Assembly: GCA_002407865.1 (NCBI GenBank)
Contig: DHPI01000054.1
Coordinates: 1,241 to 10,532 of the forward strand
DNA: 9,292 nt
Source of the DNA: Spirochaetia bacterium UBA5368
GTDB lineage: Bacteria; Spirochaetota; UBA4802; UBA5368
Reading direction: 5' to 3'
Part shown: positions 1-7,059 of the stretch, one piece after another
Layout of the letters: the number at the start of each line of letters is the position of its first letter
Numbering within the stretch: the stretch's first letter is position 1
Program-made: the position numbers and the translations under genes
Notes under the pieces: model-generated
Database searches by the model: none
Told to the model about the DNA's origin: nothing
What the model saw: only the letters and a program-made list of their open reading frames with translations

Positions 1-1
1 C

Positions 2-1237
2 ATCCACCCGGAAGCCCCCGAAAAATATGTGCGGCGGGCTGTGGATGTGTCACGAAAGGGCAACGGCGTTCCCGCACTGTTCAACGACGATGCGTCGATA
101 TCGGCCCTGCTGCGCCACGGTTACCCGCTGAACGAAGCGCGCAATTACGGTGTGGTAGGCTGCGTTGAGCTTGCCCTGCCGGGCAAGAGCTTTTTTTCCA
201 CCGACGCCGCGCTGTTCAATCTGCCCTTCTGTCTCGAGCTTGCGCTCAACCGGGGAAAGCGGCTGAAGGGCGGGGGCCGTGTGGGGGCACTTACGCCGCC
301 TCCGGAAAGCTTCGCGGGTATCGAGGACATCATCGCGGCCTTTCGCTTGCAGGTGTTCCATATGGTCGACCGCTTTGTCAACGACATCCAGGTCATCGAG
401 CGCGGCAACCGCGATCATCACCCCACGCCGTTTTCCTCGATGCTGGTGGACGGCTGCATCGAGTCCGGCAAAGACACCACCGCGGGCGGCGCGCTCTATA
501 ATTCCAGCGGCGTACAGGGAGTTGGCGTTGCCGATACCGCGGACTCCCTGGCCGCGATCGAGCACGTCGTATTCAGGAAGCGGCGTTATACGCTGAAAGA
601 GATCGTTCGTGCCATGCGGGCGAACTTCGCGTCGGAGCCCGTTATGTGTGCCGAACTGCGGAGCGCGCCGAAATACGGAAACGATCTGGAGCTTCCTGAC
701 GGATATGCCGCGGAGGTGGTTCGGATTTTTCATTCGGCGCTTGCGCGGCACTGCAACACCCGCGGGGGACCCTACGTCCCCGGCTTTTACTCATCAACAT
801 CGCACGTGGGATTCGGCCGGTACACCGGCGCTCTGCCCGGCGGCCGGCTTGCGGGGGAGCCGTTTTCTGCGAGCCTCGACCCTTCCCATGGACGGGACCG
901 CCTCGGGCCCACCGCGCTCCTCAATTCCGTTTCCAGGATCGACTCCAGCCTCGCACCCAACGGCTACGCCCTCAACCTGCGTTTCGACCCGCGTACCGTC
1001 TCGGGAGACCGGGGACTCGCCATCCTTTCCGCCCTTATGAAGGGATTCTTTTCGTCCGGGGGGATGGAGATGCAATTTAACGTGCTCGATCCCGAAACAC
1101 TCGAGGAGGCACGCCGCAGACCCGGCCTGTACCCCGGCCTGGTGGTGCGCGTTGCGGGGTATTGCGCGTATTTCGACGATCTGCCCGACTCGGTGAAGAG
1201 CGAGATCATCGCGCGAACGCGGCTTGAACTGCGGTGA
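2..1237 (+). CDS. Glycyl radical enzyme (pyruvate formate-lyase family), C-terminal part, 5' end outside window
   Basis: Oxygen-sensitive radical enzyme of the PFL/diol-dehydratase superfamily. The frame is open from base 2 without a proper start, so the N-terminal half lies outside. If the GTG at 29 is numbered residue 1, the active-site signature GCVEL puts the thiyl cysteine at C45 (bases 161-163) and the adjacent glutamate at E47. The C-terminal glycyl-radical motif RVAGYCAYF has its radical glycine at G377 (1157-1159), 25 residues before the TGA, as expected. Between them are family blocks such as GCIESGKDTT, YNSSGVQG and GPTALLNSVS. A single Cys rather than a CysCys pair excludes true pyruvate formate-lyase. 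Leu after GCVE differs from the GCVEP of glycerol/propanediol dehydratases and choline lyase, so the substrate is unknown. The radical SAM activase it needs is not in the window downstream. No convincing terminator follows. Family assignment is very sure; reaction is open. Confidence 0.93.
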   Translation: MHPEAPEKYVRRAVDVSRKGNGVPALFNDDASISALLRHGYPLNEARNYGVVGCVELALPGKSFFSTDAALFNLPFCLELALNRGKRLKGGGRVGALTPPPESFAGIEDIIAAFRLQVFHMVDRFVNDIQVIERGNRDHHPTPFSSMLVDGCIESGKDTTAGGALYNSSGVQGVGVADTADSLAAIEHVVFRKRRYTLKEIVRAMRANFASEPVMCAELRSAPKYGNDLELPDGYAAEVVRIFHSALARHCNTRGGPYVPGFYSSTSHVGFGRYTGALPGGRLAGEPFSASLDPSHGRDRLGPTALLNSVSRIDSSLAPNGYALNLRFDPRTVSGDRGLAILSALMKGFFSSGGMEMQFNVLDPETLEEARRRPGLYPGLVVRVAGYCAYFDDLPDSVKSEIIARTRLELR

Positions 1238-1413
1238 TTGTCGTAGTGCTGGAAACCATCGAACTTGTAATTGATCGATTCGTCAAGGGTGTGAATTAAT
1301 TTTCGGGGAAAGGGTGTTTGTAAAAGGACTTCGGCAGGAGTAAAGCGGTGACAGGCCCGGCACATTGCCTTCACTCGAATACGGCAAATACGGACATTTT
1401 GCGGCACTATTAA

Positions 1414-1440
1414 TTTACAAAATAATACATAAAATATAAC
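1414..1440 (+). promoter_or_regulatory. Possible sigma-70 promoter for acuC
   Basis: TTTACA at 1414-1419 (-35-like) and TATAAC at 1435-1440 (-10-like, 5 of 6 matches) lie in the most AT-rich stretch of the window. The 15-bp spacer is shorter than the ideal 17. Transcription would start near 1447, about 50 bases before the acuC ATG. This is a pattern match only; the AT-richness makes chance hits likely. Confidence 0.3.
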
Positions 1441-1453
1441 TTGATATATTAAC

Positions 1454-1471
1454 ACAATTATGTGAAATTGT
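1454..1471. promoter_or_regulatory. 18-bp perfect dyad, operator candidate upstream of acuC
   Basis: ACAATT-ATGTGA-AATTGT is a perfect 6-bp inverted repeat with a 6-bp centre. It lies 28 bases before the acuC start and just after the possible -10 box at 1435-1440. Dyads of this shape are typical binding sites for dimeric repressors of the HTH type, and the placement would suit repression. No regulator gene is present in the window. The arms are AT-rich, so coincidence remains possible. Confidence 0.3.
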
Positions 1472-1499
1472 AACGGTACGCCATTCCGGGGGTGCCGAC

Positions 1500-2630
1500 A
1501 TGAAAAACATTTTGATGTACTCCGATGAAATTTCCCGCGTTGAGTACGACCCCAACCACCCATTCAAGCCGGGCCGCGGCAAGCACCTCATGGAACTGCT
1601 GAAGCGGTATTCGCTTATCTATGAAGATAATCAGCAGATCATTACGCCGGAACCTTTGAACGAGGAGCTGTTGTATCTGGCGCATACTCGTTATTATATC
1701 GATCTTTTCAAACGTGCCGACGAAGGCGAGTTCAGGCTGGAGATGCTTGAGGCGGGACTCGGGACGGGCGATAACCCGATCTTTCGCGGGATGTACCGTT
1801 TTTCGATGATAACCGCCGGCGGTACGCATCAGGGCGCCATGATGTTGATGAACGACGAGGCGCGCTTTGTGTTCAATCCAATCGGCGGATTTCACCACGC
1901 GGGAAAGAATCACGCGGGGGGGTTCTGTTACATCAATGATATCGTCATCGCCGCGGCGGACCTTGTGCGAAAGGGGAAACGGGTTGCGTATATCGATATC
2001 GATGTGCATCATGGAAACGGCGTGCAGAACGCGTTTTATAGAAGCAATAACGTGTTGACGATCTCGATACACGAATCGGGCAGAACGCTGTATCCGTGGA
2101 GCGGTTTCGAGAACGAGACCGGAGAAGGGGACGGCTTTGGCTATAATGTGAATATTCCCCTCCTCAAGGGCACTGACGATGAGGTGTACGTGTACGCCTT
2201 CGAATCCATCGTTCCGCCGCTTATCGAAAGCTTCAAACCCGATATCGTGTTTGCCCAGATAGGAGGCGATGCGCACCGCGAAGACCCGCTTGCGCACTTT
2301 CGGCTGACATCGAACGGCTACAAAAAAGCGGTCCGGATCATCAATGATATATCGCCGAAAATCCTGGCGATCGGCGGCGGCGGTTACAACGAATACAAAA
2401 CAGCGGCGCTGTGGACCCTCGCGTGGGCGGTGTTCTGCGGGCTCGAGCCGTGCGATCATTACGCGGGCGTGGTTGGCGGTATGATGTATGGTCCGGAGGC
2501 GCATGCGGGCAGGCTTGAGGACGAGCCCTTTGTGGCAAACGGCGTCGATAAGGACGAGAGCTTTGCGCACGCGCGCGATGTCGTGGCGTATATCAAAAAA
2601 AACGTATTCCCCGTACACGGCATACGCTGA
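1500..2630 (+). CDS. acuC: AcuC-like histone deacetylase family protein (zinc deacylase)
   Basis: A 376-residue arginase/HDAC-fold enzyme, close to the usual AcuC length. It should remove acetyl (or other acyl) groups from lysine side chains. In Bacillus, AcuC reactivates acetyl-CoA synthetase this way and supports acetoin and acetate use. Visible motifs: GGFHHAGKNHAGGFCYIND at 129-147 with the catalytic His pair H132/H133; YIDIDVHHGNG at 164-174 with zinc ligands D168 and H170; IGGDAHREDPL at 254-264 with the third zinc ligand D257; and GGGGY at 292-296 with the transition-state tyrosine Y296. The DAHxxDPL form of the third motif matches AcuC better than acetylpolyamine hydrolases. All catalytic residues are intact. 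A G-rich Shine-Dalgarno-like run at 1488-1492 lies 7 bases before the ATG. No acetoin or acetyl-CoA synthetase gene is adjacent, so the partner protein is unknown. An acetylpolyamine or short-chain deacylase is the alternative. Confidence 0.92.
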   Translation: MKNILMYSDEISRVEYDPNHPFKPGRGKHLMELLKRYSLIYEDNQQIITPEPLNEELLYLAHTRYYIDLFKRADEGEFRLEMLEAGLGTGDNPIFRGMYRFSMITAGGTHQGAMMLMNDEARFVFNPIGGFHHAGKNHAGGFCYINDIVIAAADLVRKGKRVAYIDIDVHHGNGVQNAFYRSNNVLTISIHESGRTLYPWSGFENETGEGDGFGYNVNIPLLKGTDDEVYVYAFESIVPPLIESFKPDIVFAQIGGDAHREDPLAHFRLTSNGYKKAVRIINDISPKILAIGGGGYNEYKTAALWTLAWAVFCGLEPCDHYAGVVGGMMYGPEAHAGRLEDEPFVANGVDKDESFAHARDVVAYIKKNVFPVHGIR

Positions 2631-2644
2631 ACGCGCCGCGGCAA

Positions 2645-3307
2645 TTACTTCAATTTTACCGCCTGCACCTGTATCCCCGCGCCGATGCCGCCGATGTTGA
2701 TTGAAACGAATTTCCCCTTTTTGAAGCTGCCCGAATTTATCACCATCGTATGATGAAGCTTGGCGGTGCCGGCCGCCTCGTGGATGTGTCCGCACAAAAA
2801 AAGATGCACCGGATTTTTCAGAATGAAATCGCGCGCGGCCGTGCTGCCGCCGGATGTGTACAGAAATGTTTTATCGACCGCGCCCTTCGGCGGCACGTGC
2901 GACACGCATACCTGAATGCGGGAGCCGTGCGTCATATGATAGCCATCGGCGATAAAGGCCGCGATCTGCTCCTCGCGGTATTCGGTGCGCGTATGGATCG
3001 GCGTCGGCGACGACCCTCCCACGCCGAAAAATCCCACATCGCCGACGATTCTCCCTTTCGCATGCAGGCTGTAACCCCGCTCGTCGAGCAGGTCGCCGAC
3101 CTCGGGGCGGTCCCAGTTGCCGTGTACGCCGAGAATCATTTTAGCGTGCTTTTCAATTCTGCCGATGACGGTATCCGCCTCCGCGCGCGTCCCCGTATGC
3201 GTAATATCGCCCGCGATCACGATGATGTCGTGGCCGGTTATTTCGTGTGCGGCGGCATCGATCATGCCGAGCGCGCCGTGGATGTCGCTCATCAGAAGGA
3301 TTTTCAT
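2645..3307 (-). CDS. Icc-like (COG2129-type) calcineurin-fold metallophosphoesterase
   Basis: A 220-residue predicted cytoplasmic phosphoesterase with two metal ions. The motifs are in canonical order: SDIH (D8, H10), IAGD (D34), GVHGNWD (N64; a variant of the usual GNHD/GNCD), VSHVPP (H137) and GHIH (H174, H176). The block GVGGSSPTP at 95-103 is typical of small Icc-related phosphoesterases (COG2129) rather than the YfcE group. The substrate cannot be read from the sequence; cyclic nucleotide, nucleotide or other phosphodiesters are all possible. There is no signal peptide or membrane segment. The gene converges on acuC across a 14-bp gap with no obvious terminator hairpin in between. The ATG at 3307 begins directly with the conserved beta strand before the first metal motif, which supports this start although no strong Shine-Dalgarno precedes it. 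Confidence 0.88.
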   Translation of the reverse strand: MKILLMSDIHGALGMIDAAAHEITGHDIIVIAGDITHTGTRAEADTVIGRIEKHAKMILGVHGNWDRPEVGDLLDERGYSLHAKGRIVGDVGFFGVGGSSPTPIHTRTEYREEQIAAFIADGYHMTHGSRIQVCVSHVPPKGAVDKTFLYTSGGSTAARDFILKNPVHLFLCGHIHEAAGTAKLHHTMVINSGSFKKGKFVSINIGGIGAGIQVQAVKLK

Positions 3308-3351
3308 ATGTGGTTTTCAGCGCGTAACGGCGACAAACGTTGCGTCGTTGC

Positions 3352-3366
3352 GCAGTGACACACTGC
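3352..3366. repeat. Inverted repeat GCAGTG-aca-CACTGC
   Basis: Perfect 6-bp arms with a 3-base loop lie 45 bases upstream of the metallophosphoesterase start (which reads leftward). There is no T-run on either side, so it is not an intrinsic terminator. It could be a protein-binding dyad or a leader hairpin in that gene's 5' untranslated region, or chance. Confidence 0.3.
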
Positions 3367-3616
3367 TTCAATGGAAATTAAATACTGCCGGATTTCTGTA
3401 AAGTCAACCGATAAACACGCCAAATGGCTGCCCGGCATTCGGGGTGCAGTTTGTTATCGCAGGTCGAGAGACTGTCCCGACCGTCCGCCTTGAAAAAACC
3501 TCGTGTTTGCGCGGCGGAATCAGCGACCTCGTGTCGTTTTCTTGCGGGAATGCTCCCGGTCTGCTGAATCGGCGTGCGACCCGGTATTCACTCCTTTCAA
3601 TACGCAAATAACGCTA

Positions 3617-3644
3617 TTGACAAATGGAAAATAACGAATACTGT
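3617..3644 (+). promoter_or_regulatory. Probable sigma-70 promoter for tatD
   Basis: A consensus -35 box TTGACA (3617-3622) is followed after 16 bp by TACTGT (3639-3644), a weak -10 that keeps the key first, second and last bases. Transcription would start near 3651, giving a 30-base leader before the tatD ATG at 3682. Position and the perfect -35 favour function; the poor -10 lowers confidence. Confidence 0.42.
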
Positions 3645-3681
3645 GTCATCCATTCGAATACCTGATTACAGGATAACCGTG

Positions 3682-4470
3682 ATGAATTACGTCGATTCGC
3701 ATACGCATTTCGATCTCTGCATCGAAGAGGGAAACGATACGGTCGAATCCCTGCTTGGGGGAATGAAGGATAGTAATGTCGCGTTTGCGGTGCATGTCGC
3801 GACCGAAACAGGCGGATTTCAGTGGGCATACGACTTTGCGCGGGACAACAGACGCGCCGGGATACGGTTTGCGCTGGGGATACATCCGTCCTCGCGTGCG
3901 GACAACAACGATCTTCTTTATCTTACCGATTTTGCGCGGAACGTGCTCAATTCGTCCGATGCGCCGCTCCTGTTTGGTATCGGCGAGGCGGGCCTCGACT
4001 ATTATCGAATGCGCCAGCCCAGGGATGTGCAGATGCGGTCGTTTGAGTATCAGGCCGATCTTGCCCGCGAGCTGAGGCTTCCCCTGATTGTACACTCGCG
4101 CGACGCAATGGACGACACGATTTCTCTGTTAACCGCCAAAGCCCCGGCCAGAGGGATTATGCACTGCTTTTCTGGAAACAGCGATGTTGCCCGGAAGGTT
4201 CTTGACCTTGGTTTTTACATTTCGTTTGCGGGCAATATTACGTACAAATCGGCAACTGATATTCAGGATGCGGCGCGTTTTGTGCCGCTGGACAGGCTGC
4301 TGTTGGAGACCGACGCGCCGTTTCTCACGCCCGTTCCCTTTCGCGGCAGACAAAACAGACCGGGGTATGTGCCGCACACGTATGAATATATTACGGAATT
4401 GCGGCGTGAATCGCCTGGCAAAATTACCGACAGTGTTTATGGCAACTTTATGGCGCTCTGCCCGGCCTGA
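3682..4470 (+). CDS. tatD: TatD family metal-dependent deoxyribonuclease
   Basis: A 262-residue TIM-barrel hydrolase of the usual TatD length. Family members are 3'-5' exonucleases or D-aminoacyl-tRNA deacylase-like enzymes that act in DNA repair and quality control in the cytoplasm. The metal ligands are visible in order: DSHTHFD (H7, H9), GEAGLDYY (E102), IVHSRDA (H138), MHCFSG (H161) and LLETDAPFLTP (D211). The RGRQNRPGYV segment (221-230) is the conserved substrate loop after the last ligand. The frame is open upstream to a GTG at 3574, but I chose the ATG at 3682 because AGGA at 3670-3673 lies 8 bases before it and because TatD proteins begin just before the HxH motif. It reads in the same direction as nadB, with a 111-bp gap that contains a small terminator-like hairpin. 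Which of several TatD paralogues this is (TatD, YcfH, YjjV) cannot be decided. Confidence 0.93.
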   Translation: MNYVDSHTHFDLCIEEGNDTVESLLGGMKDSNVAFAVHVATETGGFQWAYDFARDNRRAGIRFALGIHPSSRADNNDLLYLTDFARNVLNSSDAPLLFGIGEAGLDYYRMRQPRDVQMRSFEYQADLARELRLPLIVHSRDAMDDTISLLTAKAPARGIMHCFSGNSDVARKVLDLGFYISFAGNITYKSATDIQDAARFVPLDRLLLETDAPFLTPVPFRGRQNRPGYVPHTYEYITELRRESPGKITDSVYGNFMALCPA

Positions 4471-4536
4471 CGTACTGTACGGCAAAATAACAGTTGACAG
4501 GCGGATTCTTCGGGTGGGCAGTTTCCATAGTCGCGT

Positions 4537-4561
4537 TGCAGCCGCTTCTTGCTGCATTTTT
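4537..4561 (+). terminator. Weak terminator- or attenuator-like hairpin before nadB
   Basis: TGCAGC (4537-4542) and GCTGCA (4551-4556) form a 6-bp stem with an 8-base loop, followed at once by TTTTT (4557-4561). This is the shape of an intrinsic terminator for tatD. The stem is short, and the hairpin ends only 20 bases before the nadB start, next to its Shine-Dalgarno. It might therefore act as a leader element of nadB instead, or let a fraction of transcripts read through. Confidence 0.35.
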
Positions 4562-4581
4562 CAAATCAGGGGATGTGCGCC

Positions 4582-6270
4582 ATGAATTCAAAAAAATATT
4601 ACTCTGATTTTCTGGTTATCGGCAGCGGGGTCGCGGGACTCACCTTCGCAATAAAGGCTTCCGAACTTGGCACTGTCACTATCGTGACAAAGAAAAAGGA
4701 CTTCGATTCGAATACCAATTACGCGCAGGGCGGCATCGCCTCGGTCATTGATCCGCGCGATAAATTTGAAAATCACGTGGACGACACGTTGAAGGCCGGT
4801 GCGGGACTGTGTAACGAAAACGCAGTGCGCATTCTCGTGGAATGCGGCCCGGACAGGGTGCGCGAACTCATGGAGTGGGGAACGAAATTCTCGACCCGCC
4901 ATGACGAGACGGGCGGCGAGGTGCTCGAACTCGGCAGGGAGGGGGGGCATTCGTATAACAGGATTGTGCACGCGACCGACCTCACCGGCCGCGAGGTGGA
5001 AAACGCCCTTCTGAAAAAGATTGCCATGATTAAAAATATTACGATTTACGAAAATCATACGGTGGTCGATCTGCTTACCGAGCATCAGTTACAGATTCGT
5101 CCCTCCGGCGCGGCGCCGCACACGAGTGGCGGCATCACCTGCTATGGCGCGTATATTCTGGAAAACGCGACAGGCGATGTGCACGTTTTTAACTCGAAGA
5201 TTACCTGCATTGCGGCGGGGGGCGCCGGGCAGGTGTACCTGCATACGACCAATCCCGATATTGCGACGGGCGACGGCATCGCGATGGCGTACCGCGCCGG
5301 GGCGCTTATCGCCGACATGGAATTTATGCAGTTTCATCCGACAACGCTTTATATAGAGAATCAGCGGGGCCGCTCGTTCCTTATCAGCGAGGCGGTCCGG
5401 GGCGAGGGGGCTATACTCCTCAACGCCGCAGGCGAACGGTTTATGGAAAACGAGCATCCCCTCAAAGATCTCGCGCCGAGGGACATCGTGGCGCGCGCGA
5501 TCGACCGCGAGCTGAAGCGCACAGGCGACAGGTGTGTGTACCTTGACATCTCCTTCAAGGGCGAGGAGTTTTTACAGAAGCGGTTTCCCAATATCTATGC
5601 GCACTGTCTCAAGAGGGGGATCGATATCGCGAACGAGCCGATCCCGGTGGTGCCCGCCGCGCATTATCTCTGCGGCGGCATAGTGTCAGACCTGAACGGG
5701 CGCACGTCGATACGCAACCTGTTCGTGTCGGGCGAGGCGTCGTGCACAGGCGTGCACGGGGCGAACAGGCTTGCCAGCAACTCGCTGCTCGAGGGGCTCG
5801 TGTTTTCGCACAGGGCGTATCTGTACCTCAGGGACTACCTGGCGGGTGAAGGTTCGAAAATCTCGATACCGGAATTCCCGAAGTGGAACAAGGAAGGGAC
5901 GTTCGATCTCGAGGAATGGATTCTGATTCAGCACAACATTGAGGACGTGAAGCGCCTCATGTGGGATTACGTCGGCATCGTCCGTTCGAACCTGAGGCTG
6001 CAGCGCGCGTACAGGCGTATCCTCCTCCTCGACGAAGAGATAAAAGACTACTATAAACGCAGTACGATATCGTCGCCGATGGTGGAGCTTCGCAACCTCG
6101 CCACGGTGGCGAAGCTTATCATATGCAGTGCGCTGGCCCGCAAGGAAAGCAGGGGCCTGCATTACAACACGGATTATCCGGAGCCGGTTGAGGCGCAGCG
6201 CAAAAACGTGGTGCTGCATACCGGCGGCGACCCCGAGATGCGATCGATCGAAGGGATTGTATTTCAATAA
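4582..6270 (+). CDS. nadB: L-aspartate oxidase NadB
   Basis: Flavoenzyme that oxidises L-aspartate to iminoaspartate, the first step of de novo NAD synthesis; quinolinate synthase NadA uses the product. At 562 residues it is slightly longer than the E. coli enzyme. The N-terminal FAD-binding motif GSGVAGL is at 14-20. NYAQGGIA (46-53) lacks the histidine that binds FAD covalently in succinate dehydrogenase and fumarate reductase. Residues matching the E. coli active site are present: E120 in REGGHS, H252 in FHPT, R300 in APRDIVAR, H361 in AHYLCGG and R396 in GANRLASNS. The C-terminal helical domain carries LMWDYVGIVR and ESRGLHYNTDYP. The ATG at 4582 is preferred over the ATG at 4573 because AGGGG at 4568-4572 lies 9 bases before it. 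nadA and nadC are not in the window, so the pathway genes are dispersed. Its last 7 bases overlap the converging membrane protein gene. Confidence 0.96.
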   Translation: MNSKKYYSDFLVIGSGVAGLTFAIKASELGTVTIVTKKKDFDSNTNYAQGGIASVIDPRDKFENHVDDTLKAGAGLCNENAVRILVECGPDRVRELMEWGTKFSTRHDETGGEVLELGREGGHSYNRIVHATDLTGREVENALLKKIAMIKNITIYENHTVVDLLTEHQLQIRPSGAAPHTSGGITCYGAYILENATGDVHVFNSKITCIAAGGAGQVYLHTTNPDIATGDGIAMAYRAGALIADMEFMQFHPTTLYIENQRGRSFLISEAVRGEGAILLNAAGERFMENEHPLKDLAPRDIVARAIDRELKRTGDRCVYLDISFKGEEFLQKRFPNIYAHCLKRGIDIANEPIPVVPAAHYLCGGIVSDLNGRTSIRNLFVSGEASCTGVHGANRLASNSLLEGLVFSHRAYLYLRDYLAGEGSKISIPEFPKWNKEGTFDLEEWILIQHNIEDVKRLMWDYVGIVRSNLRLQRAYRRILLLDEEIKDYYKRSTISSPMVELRNLATVAKLIICSALARKESRGLHYNTDYPEPVEAQRKNVVLHTGGDPEMRSIEGIVFQ

Positions 6271-6974
6271 ACGGCTTTTCCGGCACGCATATAACGGCCC
6301 GCATCCGCCAGCATCTTTACGGCTATCATGACGACAAGAAATGTTGTGGTCGAGTGAAAGTAGCGTTTGTTCAGTTCGATACCAACGAGTATAATAATGA
6401 ACAGCATAGATATTTTTCCCAGCGGCTGAACAAATGGGTGCACGCGGCGGTATTCTCCGCGCAGTATGAAATCCGCAACGAACGATATGCTGTGGCAGAT
6501 GAAAAACGCGGTTCCGCCGATCACAATATTTTCTTTCATCGAAATGCAAATATACTGTATGGGTTCCAGTGTCCCTCCTGCGCCGTAGGCGGGGTCGAAC
6601 AGCATGAGACAGGAAAAGAGCAGTGAATATGTCAGCGCACAGAGCGAAACCGAAAAAACCGCGACGGCTGCGAGGGGCTGTTTAAACAAGGAAAAAAAAT
6701 CGGCAACGAACATGCTCAACGGCGAGCGAATGTCGTATATGTCGCGAAGGAATGTTTTATTAATACAAAGCAGACAGAAGCTTTTGATGATGGCGAAAAA
6801 AGTAATAATGACGGTTTCGATGATGTAAATCATGAATATTTCGTTGATGCTCCATCCCAGCCATGCAACACCGGCAAGCGGAATCAGATTGGCTATCATG
6901 GAGGCGGCACACGGCATCCGCGTGCCGAGAAGATAGAGTACGCTTGTTGATAGTATTTTATGTAGGGCGGTCAT
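6264..6974 (-). CDS. Six-helix integral membrane protein, DUF6498-like, function unknown
   Basis: A 236-residue hydrophobic protein with about six predicted membrane helices: roughly 26-42, 45-69, 101-125, 149-171, 186-202 and 210-225. There is no cleavable signal peptide. The segment NLIPLAGVAWLGWS followed by IFMIYIIETVIITFF recalls the start of DUF6498 proteins, and the final helix with VKMLADAGRYMR fits the family end; this is from memory of the family pattern. No catalytic motif or transport signature is evident. The start at 6974 is well supported: reading leftward, AAGGAG (complement of 6983-6988) lies 8 bases before the ATG. The gene lies 85 bp downstream of the amidohydrolase on the same strand and may share its transcript. 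Its 3' end overlaps nadB by 7 bp tail to tail, which leaves no room for a separate terminator. Confidence 0.8.
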   Translation of the reverse strand: MTALHKILSTSVLYLLGTRMPCAASMIANLIPLAGVAWLGWSINEIFMIYIIETVIITFFAIIKSFCLLCINKTFLRDIYDIRSPLSMFVADFFSLFKQPLAAVAVFSVSLCALTYSLLFSCLMLFDPAYGAGGTLEPIQYICISMKENIVIGGTAFFICHSISFVADFILRGEYRRVHPFVQPLGKISMLFIIILVGIELNKRYFHSTTTFLVVMIAVKMLADAGRYMRAGKAVY

Positions 6975-7059
6975 CGTTACCTCTCCTTTATAAACGGATT
7001 GATCGTGAAATGCATTATGTGCCCGGCATCATGGGGAATATTCGCTGCGTCTTTTCGTC

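Larger units (their letters stand above)
3308..3681. other. 374-bp intergenic spacer between divergent phosphoesterase and tatD genes
   Basis: No convincing gene is seen here. The stretch would carry the promoters of two divergent genes. It holds a hairpin-capable inverted repeat at 3352-3366, a 9-bp direct repeat ACCTCGTGT at 3498-3506 and 3526-3534, a short inverted repeat GGTCG/CGACC at 3462-3482, and a promoter-like TTGACA near the right end. It is long compared with the other gaps in the window. Short frames through it have no recognisable protein motif, so a decayed gene or small RNA is possible but unsupported. Confidence 0.5.

Noticed and set aside
50..751. A 233-codon minus-strand frame opposite the glycyl radical enzyme
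   Set aside because: The opposite strand carries conserved catalytic motifs in a continuous frame; this one has no motif and an antisense-like composition.
1458..2795. A 445-codon open frame on the minus strand, longer than the acuC gene it lies opposite
   Set aside because: It is antisense to an unmistakable AcuC with all zinc ligands, has no recognisable domain, and long open antisense frames are common opposite GC-rich genes.
3404..3607. A 67-codon minus-strand frame in the long spacer
   Set aside because: No recognisable motif and a composition like random GC-rich sequence; not supported as a gene.
3574..3681. N-terminal extension of tatD from a GTG at 3574
   Set aside because: No Shine-Dalgarno fits, the extra 36 residues match nothing in the family, and the likely promoter lies inside the extension. 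ATG 3682 has a good AGGA site.
4494..4499. TTGACA as the -35 of a nadB promoter
   Set aside because: There is no acceptable -10 at 16-18 bp; the nearest CATAGT-like sequence is 26 bp away.
5686..6549. A 287-codon minus-strand frame opposite the end of nadB
   Set aside because: It crosses both nadB and the membrane protein gene, is very rich in Arg/His/Pro, and shows no family motif: a shadow frame.
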